A stretch of DNA of 20,103 nucleotides, taken from positions 1 through 20,103 of the forward strand of contig JADHSW010000025.1 in NCBI GenBank assembly GCA_016776705.1, written 5' to 3'. The DNA is from Rhodospirillales bacterium (lineage in GTDB: Bacteria > Pseudomonadota > Alphaproteobacteria > Rhodospirillales > JABHCV01). The translations under genes were made by a program, and so were the position numbers. The first letter of the stretch is position 1, and every line of letters begins with the position of its first letter. Below the pieces are notes generated by a model, which saw only the letters and a program-made list of their open reading frames with translations, was not told the DNA's origin and searched no databases. This document shows positions 7,180 through 14,416 of this stretch, in pieces.

Positions 7180-8391
7180 GTGAGTAAAAGTGTTTTATTA
7201 ATCGTTTCCGGGGGCATAGCCGCCGTCAAGTGCCCGGATTTGATCCGCCGCCTTGGTGAAAAGGGTATTCGTACGCGTTGTATCCTGACCCGGGGCGGAC
7301 GGGAATTTGTCACTCCCCTGTCACTTGCGGCTCTGAGCGGTGAAAAGGTCTATGAGGATCTGTTCTCCCTGAGCGATGAAAGCGAGATGGGTCATATTGA
7401 GTTGTCCCGTTCCGCGGATTTGGTTGTTGTGGCTCCTGCGACGGCCAATATTCTCGCCCGCATGGCGTCCGGGCTGGCCGATGATCTTGCGACAACGGCC
7501 CTGCTGGCTACCGATAAACCGGTAATGGTTGCGCCCGCCATGAACGTCATGATGTGGCGGCACCCGGCGACGCAAAACAATCTTCAAATTCTTAAAGATC
7601 GCGGCGTTATGATTATCGGTCCGGAAGAAGGCGATATGGCGTGCGGTGAATTTGGATTTGGCCGGATGAGCGAGCCGATGGATATTGCTGGAGCAATAGA
7701 AGGATTTTTTCGCCTTGAAGGCCATTTAAAGGGCAGGCGTGCGCTTGTCACCAGCGGTCCGACCCATGAAGCCATTGATCCGGTACGCTACATCGCCAAC
7801 CGCTCTTCGGGAAAACAGGGACACGCCATTGCCGGCGCACTGGCCCGCCTGGGTGCGGAAACGACCCTGGTATCCGGCCCCAGTATTGAGCCCGCGCCAA
7901 CCGGGGTCACCCTTGTTCGGGTCGAAAGCGCGCACGACATGCTGGCCGCTTGTGAAAAGGCGCTGCCAGCCGATATTGCCGTTTGCGCCGCCGCCGTTTC
8001 CGATTGGCGGGTAGCAAGCGAGGCGGTCTCGAAACTGAAAAAAAACGGCTCAGCCCCGCAGCCCCTGGAACTGGTATTGAATCCGGATATTTTGGCAACG
8101 TTATCGCAGCCCGGTAATCAACGCCCGGCGCTGGTAATTGGTTTTGCTGCCGAAACAGATGACGTTATCGCCTACGCAACAAAAAAAAGAACATCCAAGG
8201 GCTGTGACTGGATTATTGCCAACGATGTATCGCCGCAAACCGGAACCTTTGGCGGATCAGACAATACGGTCCACCTGATTACGGCGGACAGAGTTGAAAA
8301 CTGGCCAAAAATGTCAAAGAACGCTGTTGCCGAAAAACTGGCCTTGCGCATTGCCGACGTCTTTGGTCAATCGGATACGGATGGAAATTGA
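7180..8391 (+). CDS. coaBC: Bifunctional phosphopantothenoylcysteine synthetase/decarboxylase
   Basis: CoaBC makes 4'-phosphopantetheine for coenzyme A: CoaB joins cysteine to 4'-phosphopantothenate and the flavin-dependent CoaC part decarboxylates the product. The 403-residue fusion has the CoaC half first: VSGGIAAVK (9-17), active-site His72, APAMNVMMW (118-126) with Asn122, and the substrate clamp ACGEFGFGRM with Cys155. The CoaB half starts near 185 with TSGPTHEAIDPVRYIANRSSG, AAAVSDW (270-276) and KLKK (285-288). It starts with GTG; SGGIAA at the N-terminus supports this start, although the Shine-Dalgarno match is weak. Its stop overlaps the dut ATG by 1 nt. CoaB consumes cysteine, which fits the cysteine synthase gene downstream. 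Confidence 0.96.
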   Translation: MSKSVLLIVSGGIAAVKCPDLIRRLGEKGIRTRCILTRGGREFVTPLSLAALSGEKVYEDLFSLSDESEMGHIELSRSADLVVVAPATANILARMASGLADDLATTALLATDKPVMVAPAMNVMMWRHPATQNNLQILKDRGVMIIGPEEGDMACGEFGFGRMSEPMDIAGAIEGFFRLEGHLKGRRALVTSGPTHEAIDPVRYIANRSSGKQGHAIAGALARLGAETTLVSGPSIEPAPTGVTLVRVESAHDMLAACEKALPADIAVCAAAVSDWRVASEAVSKLKKNGSAPQPLELVLNPDILATLSQPGNQRPALVIGFAAETDDVIAYATKKRTSKGCDWIIANDVSPQTGTFGGSDNTVHLITADRVENWPKMSKNAVAEKLALRIADVFGQSDTDGN

Positions 8392-8858
8392 TGACCCAAA
8401 TGACGGTTCAGATTAAACGCCTGAGAAATGGCGATGGGCTGAATTTACCCGCTTATGCAACACCTGCCAGCGCCGGAATGGATTTGTTGGCGGCAACGGA
8501 TAGCCCCATCGGGATTGAACCCGGCGAGCGGATCATGGTGCCAACTGGAATCGCCATTGCGCTGCCACCGGGCTTTGAAGCACAGGTGAGGCCCCGTTCT
8601 GGACTGGCCCTTAAAAATGGCGTGACAGTGCTGAACGCGCCTGGAACCATTGACGCCGATTACCGGGGTGAAATCGGGGTTATCCTGATTAATCATGGAA
8701 GCGAAACGTTCCTGGTGCAGCGCGGTATGCGCGTTGCCCAAATGGTTTTTGCCCAGATCAGTATGGCAACATGGGACGAAGTCGCGGCGCTTCCTGAAAG
8801 TGAACGCGCAGAAGGTGGTTTCGGTTCAACAGGTATATCCGGGGGGGATGAGATCTGA
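8391..8858 (+). CDS. dut: dUTP diphosphatase
   Basis: The trimeric dUTPase hydrolyses dUTP to dUMP and pyrophosphate, keeping uracil out of DNA and feeding thymidylate synthesis. All five motifs are present in 155 residues: ASAGMDL (26-32), RPRSGLALK (68-76) with the catalytic serine region, GTIDADYRGEIG (85-96) with the conserved aspartates, RGMRVAQMVF (111-120) and the C-terminal EGGFGSTG arm (141-148) that closes over the substrate. The ATG is chosen over a TTG one codon upstream because it is preceded by GGA and overlaps the coaBC stop as TGATG. A second in-frame ATG at 8400 is also possible. Confidence 0.97.
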   Translation: MTQMTVQIKRLRNGDGLNLPAYATPASAGMDLLAATDSPIGIEPGERIMVPTGIAIALPPGFEAQVRPRSGLALKNGVTVLNAPGTIDADYRGEIGVILINHGSETFLVQRGMRVAQMVFAQISMATWDEVAALPESERAEGGFGSTGISGGDEI

Positions 8859-9313
8859 TGTTAAGACTTTCGAAAAAAATGTTGTTTGCGATTGAAGCGG
8901 TTCTGGACATAGCCTATCACGCCGGCAGCGAACCTGTGCAAAGCCGCGAAATTACCCGCCGACAGGAAATCCCGCGCCGGTATCTTGAACAGGCCCTGCA
9001 ACAACTGGTTCGACAGGGCGTGCTTATCGGCGTGCGCGGGCCACGGGGCGGTTACCGTTTGGCCCGTGAAAGGCGTCGTATTTCCATTGGCGATATCGTT
9101 CGCGTCGTTCGTGATATGGAAACGAGTGATGATCCCATTCAGGACGCCGCGGGATCGGAGTTGGGCATCAAGGTTGTGCGGCCCATGTGGATTGGCCTGC
9201 AGGAAAGCGTCATGAAGGAACTGGACGCCATTTCAATCGATGACATGTGTGACAATGCATCCCAGGCAGGGGTCGTCAGTGAAGGGCGAACCAATCTTGA
9301 TTTTTCTATTTAG
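8858..9313 (+). CDS. Rrf2-family transcriptional regulator without iron-sulfur cysteines
   Basis: Rrf2 proteins are small winged-helix regulators such as IscR, NsrR, RirA and CymR. The 151-residue protein has the family N-terminus MLRLSKKMLFAIEAVLDIA, the recognition region QEIPRRYLEQALQQLVRQG (36-54) and the wing GVRGPRGGYRLAR (58-70). It has only one cysteine (Cys131), so it lacks the three-cysteine cluster site of IscR, NsrR and RirA. That makes it more like CymR, a cysteine-metabolism repressor. It overlaps dut by 1 nt and sits 12 nt before cysteine synthase, so a role in controlling cysteine synthesis is a reasonable inference. No operator was identified within the operon. Confidence 0.9.
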   Translation: MLRLSKKMLFAIEAVLDIAYHAGSEPVQSREITRRQEIPRRYLEQALQQLVRQGVLIGVRGPRGGYRLARERRRISIGDIVRVVRDMETSDDPIQDAAGSELGIKVVRPMWIGLQESVMKELDAISIDDMCDNASQAGVVSEGRTNLDFSI

Positions 9314-9325
9314 AAAGAAAATACA

Positions 9326-10309
9326 ATGAGTGATCAGTCAGCAAACACGGACGGAGTTTCGTTTCGGGGCCGTATCTATGATAATCTGATGGACACGGTT
9401 GGTGCGACACCGCTGGTGCGCCTCACCCGCCTGACCGACGGCAGCGATTGCAAGGCGGACATTGTCGGCAAATGTGAATTTTTCAATCCATTGGCATCGG
9501 TCAAGGACCGCATTGGGCTGGCGATGATCAACGCCGCCGAGAATGATGGCAGCATCAAGCCCGGCACAGTGCTGGTGGAACCGACATCGGGCAACACCGG
9601 CATTGCGCTGGCCTTTGTCTGCGCCGCCAAAGGCTATCGGCTGATCTTGACCATGCCGGAAAGCATGTCGGTTGAGCGCCGCAAAATGCTGTACCTGCTA
9701 GGCGCAGAAATCGAATTGACCCCGGCGGCGAATGGAATGAAGGGCGCGATCCAGCGGGCAGAGGAACTGGTCGGCGAAATTCCCGATGCAGTGATGCTGC
9801 AACAGTTTGAAAACCCGTCCAATCCCGAGGTTCATAACCGGACGACGGCGGAAGAAATCTGGGCGGACAGCAAAGGCAAGGTTGACGTTGTGATTAGCGG
9901 CGTCGGAACCGGCGGGACATTGACCGGTGTCGCGGAAAAACTGAAACAATATAACCCGGCAATCAAAATGATCGCCGTCGAACCCGAAGACAGCCCGGTT
10001 CTGTCCGGCGGCATTCCCGGTCCGCACAAAATTCAGGGTATTGGCGCGGGCTTCATTCCGTCCATCCTGAAGACGGATTTAATTGATGAAATCATCAAGA
10101 TCGGAAATGAGACGTCAATGGCGACGGCGCGCGCGGTTGCTCGCACGGAAGGTCTGCCTGTGGGTATCTCCTCAGGGGCGGCGCTTGCTGCGGCCTTGGA
10201 AATAGGGGCCAGGCCAGAAATGGAGGGCAAGATGATCGTCGTGATTTTGCCTTCGTTTGCCGAGAGATATCTCTCAACTCCCCTATTTGACAGCCTGACA
10301 GGCGAATAG
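9326..10309 (+). CDS. cysK: Cysteine synthase (O-acetylserine sulfhydrylase)
   Basis: This PLP enzyme makes cysteine from O-acetylserine and sulfide. The 327-residue protein is full length: the PLP lysine is Lys60 in NPLASVKDRIG, the substrate loop is TSGNTG (87-92), the phosphate cup is GVGTGGT (about 193-199) and SSGAA is near the C-terminus. The N-terminus is extended by about 15 polar residues before the usual YDNLMDTVGATPLV. The ribosome site is purine-rich but imperfect (AGAAAG). It follows the Rrf2 gene and precedes a ThiF-like gene by 13 nt. CysK and the related CysM or cystathionine beta-synthase types are hard to separate by eye; the loops favour CysK. Confidence 0.93.
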   Translation: MSDQSANTDGVSFRGRIYDNLMDTVGATPLVRLTRLTDGSDCKADIVGKCEFFNPLASVKDRIGLAMINAAENDGSIKPGTVLVEPTSGNTGIALAFVCAAKGYRLILTMPESMSVERRKMLYLLGAEIELTPAANGMKGAIQRAEELVGEIPDAVMLQQFENPSNPEVHNRTTAEEIWADSKGKVDVVISGVGTGGTLTGVAEKLKQYNPAIKMIAVEPEDSPVLSGGIPGPHKIQGIGAGFIPSILKTDLIDEIIKIGNETSMATARAVARTEGLPVGISSGAALAAALEIGARPEMEGKMIVVILPSFAERYLSTPLFDSLTGE

Positions 10310-10322
10310 AAAGACACCCGTT

Positions 10323-11141
10323 TTGGACTTCAACGATCAGCAAATTCAACGCTACGCCCGCCATATTCTTCTTGATCAGGTGGGCGGCACGGGTCAGGCG
10401 ACCCTGCTAAATTCGAAAGTTCTTGTCGTCGGTGCAGGCGGTCTGGGCTCGCCGGTGATTCTGTATCTGGCCGCAGCCGGTGTCGGCACCATCGGTGTTA
10501 TTGATGATGATGTGGTGGACCTTTCAAATTTGCAGCGCCAGATTGTCCATACAACGGATTCGGTTGGCATGGCAAAGGTGGAAAGCGCCCAAAAGACTGT
10601 TGCGTCGATCAATCCGGATGTCAAAATTATCCCCATCAAGGATCGTATCGGCCCCAATAACGCTCTTGATTTGATCGCTGATTATGATCTTGTTACGGAC
10701 GGCAGCGACAATTTTGCGACCCGGTTCCTGGTCAACGATGCCTGTTATTTTGCAGGCAAGACACTGGTTTCCGCCGCTATTCTTCGTTTTGATGGCCAGA
10801 TTTATACCTTCAAGCCCCACGAGAAAGACGCAGGGGGCAACCAGTTACCCTGCTATCGGTGCCTGTTTCCCGAAGCGCCGCCGCCCGGCCAAATTCCAAC
10901 CTGCGCCGAAGCGGGCGTGCTGGGCGCCTTGTGCGGGACGGTCGGCTCCCTTCAGACGACGGAAATCATCAAGGAACTGCTGGGCATCGGCGACAGCCTC
11001 GCCGGATCGCTTCTTATTTATGAAGGCCTCGCCGCTGAATTTCGCAAAATAACCGTCAGGGCCGATCCCGGTTGCCCGTTATGTGGCAAGAACCCGAAAA
11101 TCACCGGCCTTTCAGGTCACAACACAGGCGTTCACGGATGA
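10323..11141 (+). CDS. moeB: HesA/MoeB/ThiF-family adenylyltransferase
   Basis: E1-like enzymes of this family adenylate the C-terminus of a ubiquitin-like sulfur carrier (MoaD or ThiS) using ATP. The 272-residue protein has the ATP-binding GAGGLGSP (37-44), NLQRQ (69-73), SDNFATR (128-134), zinc-binding CYRC (177-180) and CPLC (251-254), and a candidate catalytic cysteine, Cys194, in PTCAEAG. There is no rhodanese domain. Translation appears to start at TTG (10323), because MDFNDQQIQRYARHILL matches the family N-terminus and no ATG is nearby. It overlaps the DsrE-like gene by 4 nt. MoeB is the likeliest single name, but context beside cysK and dsrE leaves open another sulfur-transfer role; no carrier protein gene is in the window. 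Confidence 0.85.
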   Translation: MDFNDQQIQRYARHILLDQVGGTGQATLLNSKVLVVGAGGLGSPVILYLAAAGVGTIGVIDDDVVDLSNLQRQIVHTTDSVGMAKVESAQKTVASINPDVKIIPIKDRIGPNNALDLIADYDLVTDGSDNFATRFLVNDACYFAGKTLVSAAILRFDGQIYTFKPHEKDAGGNQLPCYRCLFPEAPPPGQIPTCAEAGVLGALCGTVGSLQTTEIIKELLGIGDSLAGSLLIYEGLAAEFRKITVRADPGCPLCGKNPKITGLSGHNTGVHG

Positions 11142-11596
11142 GCGCCAGCATCGACGAGCGGCCCCAGAAGCTATCCATCATCGTTTTTTCCGGCGATTTT
11201 GATAAGGTTCATTACGCCCTGGTTATGGCCAGCGCCGCCGCCGCCATTGATATCCCGACAACGCTTTTTTTCACCATGGGAGCCACCCGCGCCTTGATGG
11301 CGACAGCCAATGGGAACGAACCTGCGTGGCGGGGTCTGCCAGCAGGGGAAATTGGCGGTGACGGGAAAACCGGCGGCGACATTGATGACGACTTCAAAGA
11401 CAAAACCGTCGCCACTTTCGAAGATCTGTTGCAGGCCTGCGTCGCCATGGGGGTCAAGTTCATGATCTGCGACATGGGACTTCGCGCCATGGGACTGGAG
11501 GGTGCGTCGCTTCGACGCGACGTACCTATTGAAACCGGCGGCATGGTTACTTTCCTGAACGATGCAAAAGCCAGCGGCCAGATGGTGTTTGTCTAG
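11138..11596 (+). CDS. DsrE/DsrF-like sulfur-relay family protein
   Basis: The 152-residue product resembles small DsrE/DsrF/DrsH-like proteins, some of which carry sulfur on a conserved cysteine. It shows SIIVFSGDFDKVHYALVMAS (13-32), TTLFFTMGA (41-49) and FMICDMGLRAMGL (108-120), with Cys111 in the place expected for the reactive cysteine and a second cysteine at 101. An aspartate/glycine-rich linker fills about 69-88. The start is the ATG overlapping the moeB-like stop as ATGA, indicating translational coupling; an earlier in-frame start lies within the upstream gene and was rejected. The last gene of the dut-Rrf2-cysK group, it could hand sulfur between cysteine metabolism and the E1-like enzyme, which is inference. 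Confidence 0.82.
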   Translation: MSASIDERPQKLSIIVFSGDFDKVHYALVMASAAAAIDIPTTLFFTMGATRALMATANGNEPAWRGLPAGEIGGDGKTGGDIDDDFKDKTVATFEDLLQACVAMGVKFMICDMGLRAMGLEGASLRRDVPIETGGMVTFLNDAKASGQMVFV

Positions 11597-11630
11597 ATCG
11601 CATCAGGCTTAACAGGCAGGGAGATGGCCT

Positions 11631-12065
11631 ATGAAAATCAGAATTGCAAGCCACGAAGACAGGGAAGCCTGGAATCCCTTATGGAAGGGCTACCAGGGTT
11701 ATTACGAGGTGGATTTATCTGAAACCACCGACAATACCTGGCAGCGCCTTATGGAGCCGCCAGCCGACGGCCCCCATTGCCTGGTTTGCGAAGATGACGA
11801 GGCTCGATTGATTGGTTTCACGACGTATGTTTTTCACGCTCATACATGGCAACCCGAACCCAGGTGTTATCTGATTGATCTGTTCACCACGCCTGAATGT
11901 CGCGGTAAGGGCATCGGGCGCTCCCTGATAGAGGCCGTATATGACAAAGCCGATGAACATGGCTGTGCCCAGGTATACTGGCTGACCCAGGACTTTAATG
12001 AGGCGGGCCGCAGATTGTACGACAGGGTGGCGAAGCTGACGCCGTTTATCAAATACCAAAGATAA
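11631..12065 (+). CDS. GNAT-family N-acetyltransferase
   Basis: This enzyme should transfer an acetyl group from acetyl-CoA to an amine; the substrate is unknown. The 144-residue protein is a single GNAT domain with the acetyl-CoA pyrophosphate loop RGKGIG (91-96) after the strand YLIDLFTTPE, followed by the helix SLIEAVYDKADEHG and a C-terminal NEAGRRLYDRV segment. A good GGGAG site precedes the ATG. It lies 34 nt after the DsrE-like gene and 24 nt before the TPR-sulfotransferase, so it may belong to either transcription unit. Confidence 0.9.
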   Translation: MKIRIASHEDREAWNPLWKGYQGYYEVDLSETTDNTWQRLMEPPADGPHCLVCEDDEARLIGFTTYVFHAHTWQPEPRCYLIDLFTTPECRGKGIGRSLIEAVYDKADEHGCAQVYWLTQDFNEAGRRLYDRVAKLTPFIKYQR

Positions 12066-12089
12066 GATGGCTACATTCAGGAGCGACCG

Positions 12090-14300
12090 GTGAACAGGAA
12101 GCAAAAACGCCTTCAGGAAAAAATAGCGAGAAAGAAATCAGGTGCCTATCAGGCGAATGATGAGGCGGCGATCCTGCAAACCGCCGGGGCTTATTTTAAT
12201 TCCGGTCAATTTAGGAACGCCGCCAAATCACTTGAAAAAGTGCTGCGCATTAACCCGGATAACTTCGATGCGACGAACGCCCTTGCTATCGCCAACGCAA
12301 ATCTTGGAAACAATGAAGACGCCCTTGCCCTGTTTGAAAAGACAACCCGGCTGCGTCCCGATGACGCGGTGGCGCACTATAATTTTGCCCGCGCCCTTGA
12401 AGGGGGAGGGCAGATAGACAAGGCCCTTGCGTCGTACCTGCGATCGGTGGAAATCGATCCTTATAATGCCGCAGGTTACGTCAATCTAGGCAACTTGTTC
12501 CATGCCAACGCGGACAGCGTCACCGCCGTCGGGCATTATCAACGCGCCCTTGAAATTGACGGTTCCCTTGCCGTCGCACACATTAATTTGGGCAATGTTT
12601 TCAAGGAGCAGGAACGGTTCGATGACGCGGCGGAATGCTACCTCAGGGGCTTGGCGATCGAGCCGAATTATGTCGAAGCGATTATCAGCCTTGCCGACAC
12701 CCATGCGAAGATGGGACAGCTGGACAAGGCGGCGGCTGGATATCAAAAGGCGGTCAGCCTGCGGCCTGACGACGCCCTCCTGCATTACAACCTGGGCACG
12801 GCCCTCCAGGAACTGGGACATCTTGATAAGGCTGTGGCGTGCTTTCAAAACGCCATTGAGCTGGCGCCTGATTATGCCAAGGCGTGGAATAATTGTAAGT
12901 ATGCCCTGAAATCTCGTCTTTTTTTACAAGGACAGCAAGGCGGGATTGAAGAAGGTTTTAGCCCGGCCGCGTGCGCAACATACGAATTTTTCCTGCTTAC
13001 GCATTATCTGGACAGTTTCAGGCCGCACACGGCAGACGACAGCTTTAAAAAAGCCATGGCGGCCCTGCCTGCAAAAAGCGACGAAGAAATTCAGGTTGGC
13101 GGTTCTGGGGCTGTTGATCTGCCCGACAAGCTGGTCGCCCTTTTGCATTTTGGACGCAGCGGTTCCGGCTTGATGCACAGCCTGATCGATAGCCATCCTG
13201 AAATTTCCACCCTTCCCGGCGTATACCTGCGCGGCTACTTCAATTCGGGGGTCTGGCACCGGCTCGCAGCCGACGGATGGCGCGGTTTGCCAGAACGTTT
13301 TGCCGACCTTTTCGCCGTTTTATTCGATGCGAACTCCCCCAATCCCGTTCCAAGTCGATTGGGAGAGGAATCGGCGTTTCTTGGTAGGGAAGAGGGTATG
13401 ACCACGGTTGGCGAAAACCGTGATGAAGCCCTTTCTTTGGACAGGGAGGCATTTTGCTCAAACGCCCTTCAGCTAATTGAGGGTCTTGACAAGGTTGACC
13501 CAGAAAGTTTTCTCATGGTTGTCCACCAGGCATTCGAGAAAGTTCTGGCGACGAAGACAAAAAAGAAAACCATCTTTTATCACATCCATAATCCCGATGA
13601 TTTCGCGGCGTTGAATTTCCAACGCTACATGCCCGATGCCCGACTGCTGATGATGGTCCGCGAGCCGATTGAAAGCTGTGAATCCTGGGTGCGGCCTTTC
13701 TTTGAAAAAAACGATTACGGCAAGATTATCCACCGCATCATTTCCATGCTGTTCGGATTCGACCGGGTGGCCTTTCACGGACAAGAAGCCCGGGGCGTTC
13801 GCTTGGAAGATTTGAAAACCCGGCCGCACGCAACAATGGCCACCCTGTGTGACTGGCTTGGCGTTGCCGAGTCTCCATGCCTTTATGAAATGACGGCGCA
13901 GGGGAAAAAATGGTGGGGGGATCCCTCCAGTCCGGATTATCAAAAGGACGAACAGATGTCTGCCTTTGGCGACACGTCGCACAGGTCCCCACGGGCCAGG
14001 GTGTTCAGCGAGAAGGACCGGCTTATCCTGCGCACTCTGTTTTATCCTTTCAACGTGCGGTTCAAATACGAGCGCCCGGATATGGAGAATTTCACAGGAA
14101 ACCTGAAAGAAATCCGACCCATGCTGAACGACATGCTGGATTTTGAAAAAGCACTATCCGAAAAGGCAAATATTACAGCAGATCAAATAAGGCGGAGCGC
14201 AGACTTCATTTTGCTGCGCGCCAGCCTCATTGATCGTTGGGAAGTTCTGAGCGAGCTGGGTGATTATCCCCACATGATAACACCGCTTGAGGTGGGCTAA
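12090..14300 (+). CDS. TPR-repeat protein fused to a sulfotransferase domain
   Basis: The 736-residue protein starts with a lysine/arginine-rich tail (MNRKQKRLQEKIARKK). About seven consecutive 34-residue TPR units follow (about 25-264), with recurring NLG and P-D-N/D signatures. The second half is a PAPS-dependent sulfotransferase-like domain. The 5'-phosphosulfate loop is LHFGRSGSGLMHSLIDSHPEI-like at about 353-373 (key residues Gly-Arg-Ser-Gly-Ser-Gly), and the 3'-phosphate element is MMVREPIESCESW at about 525-537. TPR-sulfotransferases are known, but their acceptors are mostly not. Acceptors could be protein tyrosines, lipids or carbohydrates. Start is GTG with AGGAG at 6 nt. No signal peptide is visible, so the protein is probably cytoplasmic or membrane-peripheral. 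Confidence 0.88.
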   Translation: MNRKQKRLQEKIARKKSGAYQANDEAAILQTAGAYFNSGQFRNAAKSLEKVLRINPDNFDATNALAIANANLGNNEDALALFEKTTRLRPDDAVAHYNFARALEGGGQIDKALASYLRSVEIDPYNAAGYVNLGNLFHANADSVTAVGHYQRALEIDGSLAVAHINLGNVFKEQERFDDAAECYLRGLAIEPNYVEAIISLADTHAKMGQLDKAAAGYQKAVSLRPDDALLHYNLGTALQELGHLDKAVACFQNAIELAPDYAKAWNNCKYALKSRLFLQGQQGGIEEGFSPAACATYEFFLLTHYLDSFRPHTADDSFKKAMAALPAKSDEEIQVGGSGAVDLPDKLVALLHFGRSGSGLMHSLIDSHPEISTLPGVYLRGYFNSGVWHRLAADGWRGLPERFADLFAVLFDANSPNPVPSRLGEESAFLGREEGMTTVGENRDEALSLDREAFCSNALQLIEGLDKVDPESFLMVVHQAFEKVLATKTKKKTIFYHIHNPDDFAALNFQRYMPDARLLMMVREPIESCESWVRPFFEKNDYGKIIHRIISMLFGFDRVAFHGQEARGVRLEDLKTRPHATMATLCDWLGVAESPCLYEMTAQGKKWWGDPSSPDYQKDEQMSAFGDTSHRSPRARVFSEKDRLILRTLFYPFNVRFKYERPDMENFTGNLKEIRPMLNDMLDFEKALSEKANITADQIRRSADFILLRASLIDRWEVLSELGDYPHMITPLEVG

Positions 14301-14308
14301 ACCCAGGT

Positions 14309-14325
14309 TGGGGAAAAAGCCCCCA
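14309..14325 (+). terminator. Weak stem-loop after the sulfotransferase gene
   Basis: TGGGG (14309-14313) pairs with CCCCA (14321-14325) around AAAAAGC, 8 nt after the stop codon. The following tail is only moderately T-rich (TCCGTTATTTGTATC), so this is at best a weak terminator or a 3'-end stabilising hairpin. Confidence 0.3.
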
Positions 14326-14377
14326 TCCGTTATTTGTATCTATTCTTATTCCACGAAAAGAAAATGTAGTTTTAACC

Positions 14378-14406
14378 TTCACAGAGTTCGCATACCCGGT
14401 TATTTT
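14378..14406 (+). promoter_or_regulatory. Possible histidine kinase promoter
   Basis: TTCACA (14378-14383), a 17-nt spacer and TATTTT (14401-14406) resemble a sigma-70 promoter with a mediocre -10 box. The predicted start near 14413 would be only a few nucleotides before the ATG at 14417, which would explain the absence of a Shine-Dalgarno sequence there. Confidence 0.3.
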
Positions 14407-14416
14407 GCTAACTGAA

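Noticed and set aside
13240..13992. Minus-strand frames within the sulfotransferase gene
   Set aside because: Antisense shadows lacking start signals or recognisable motifs.
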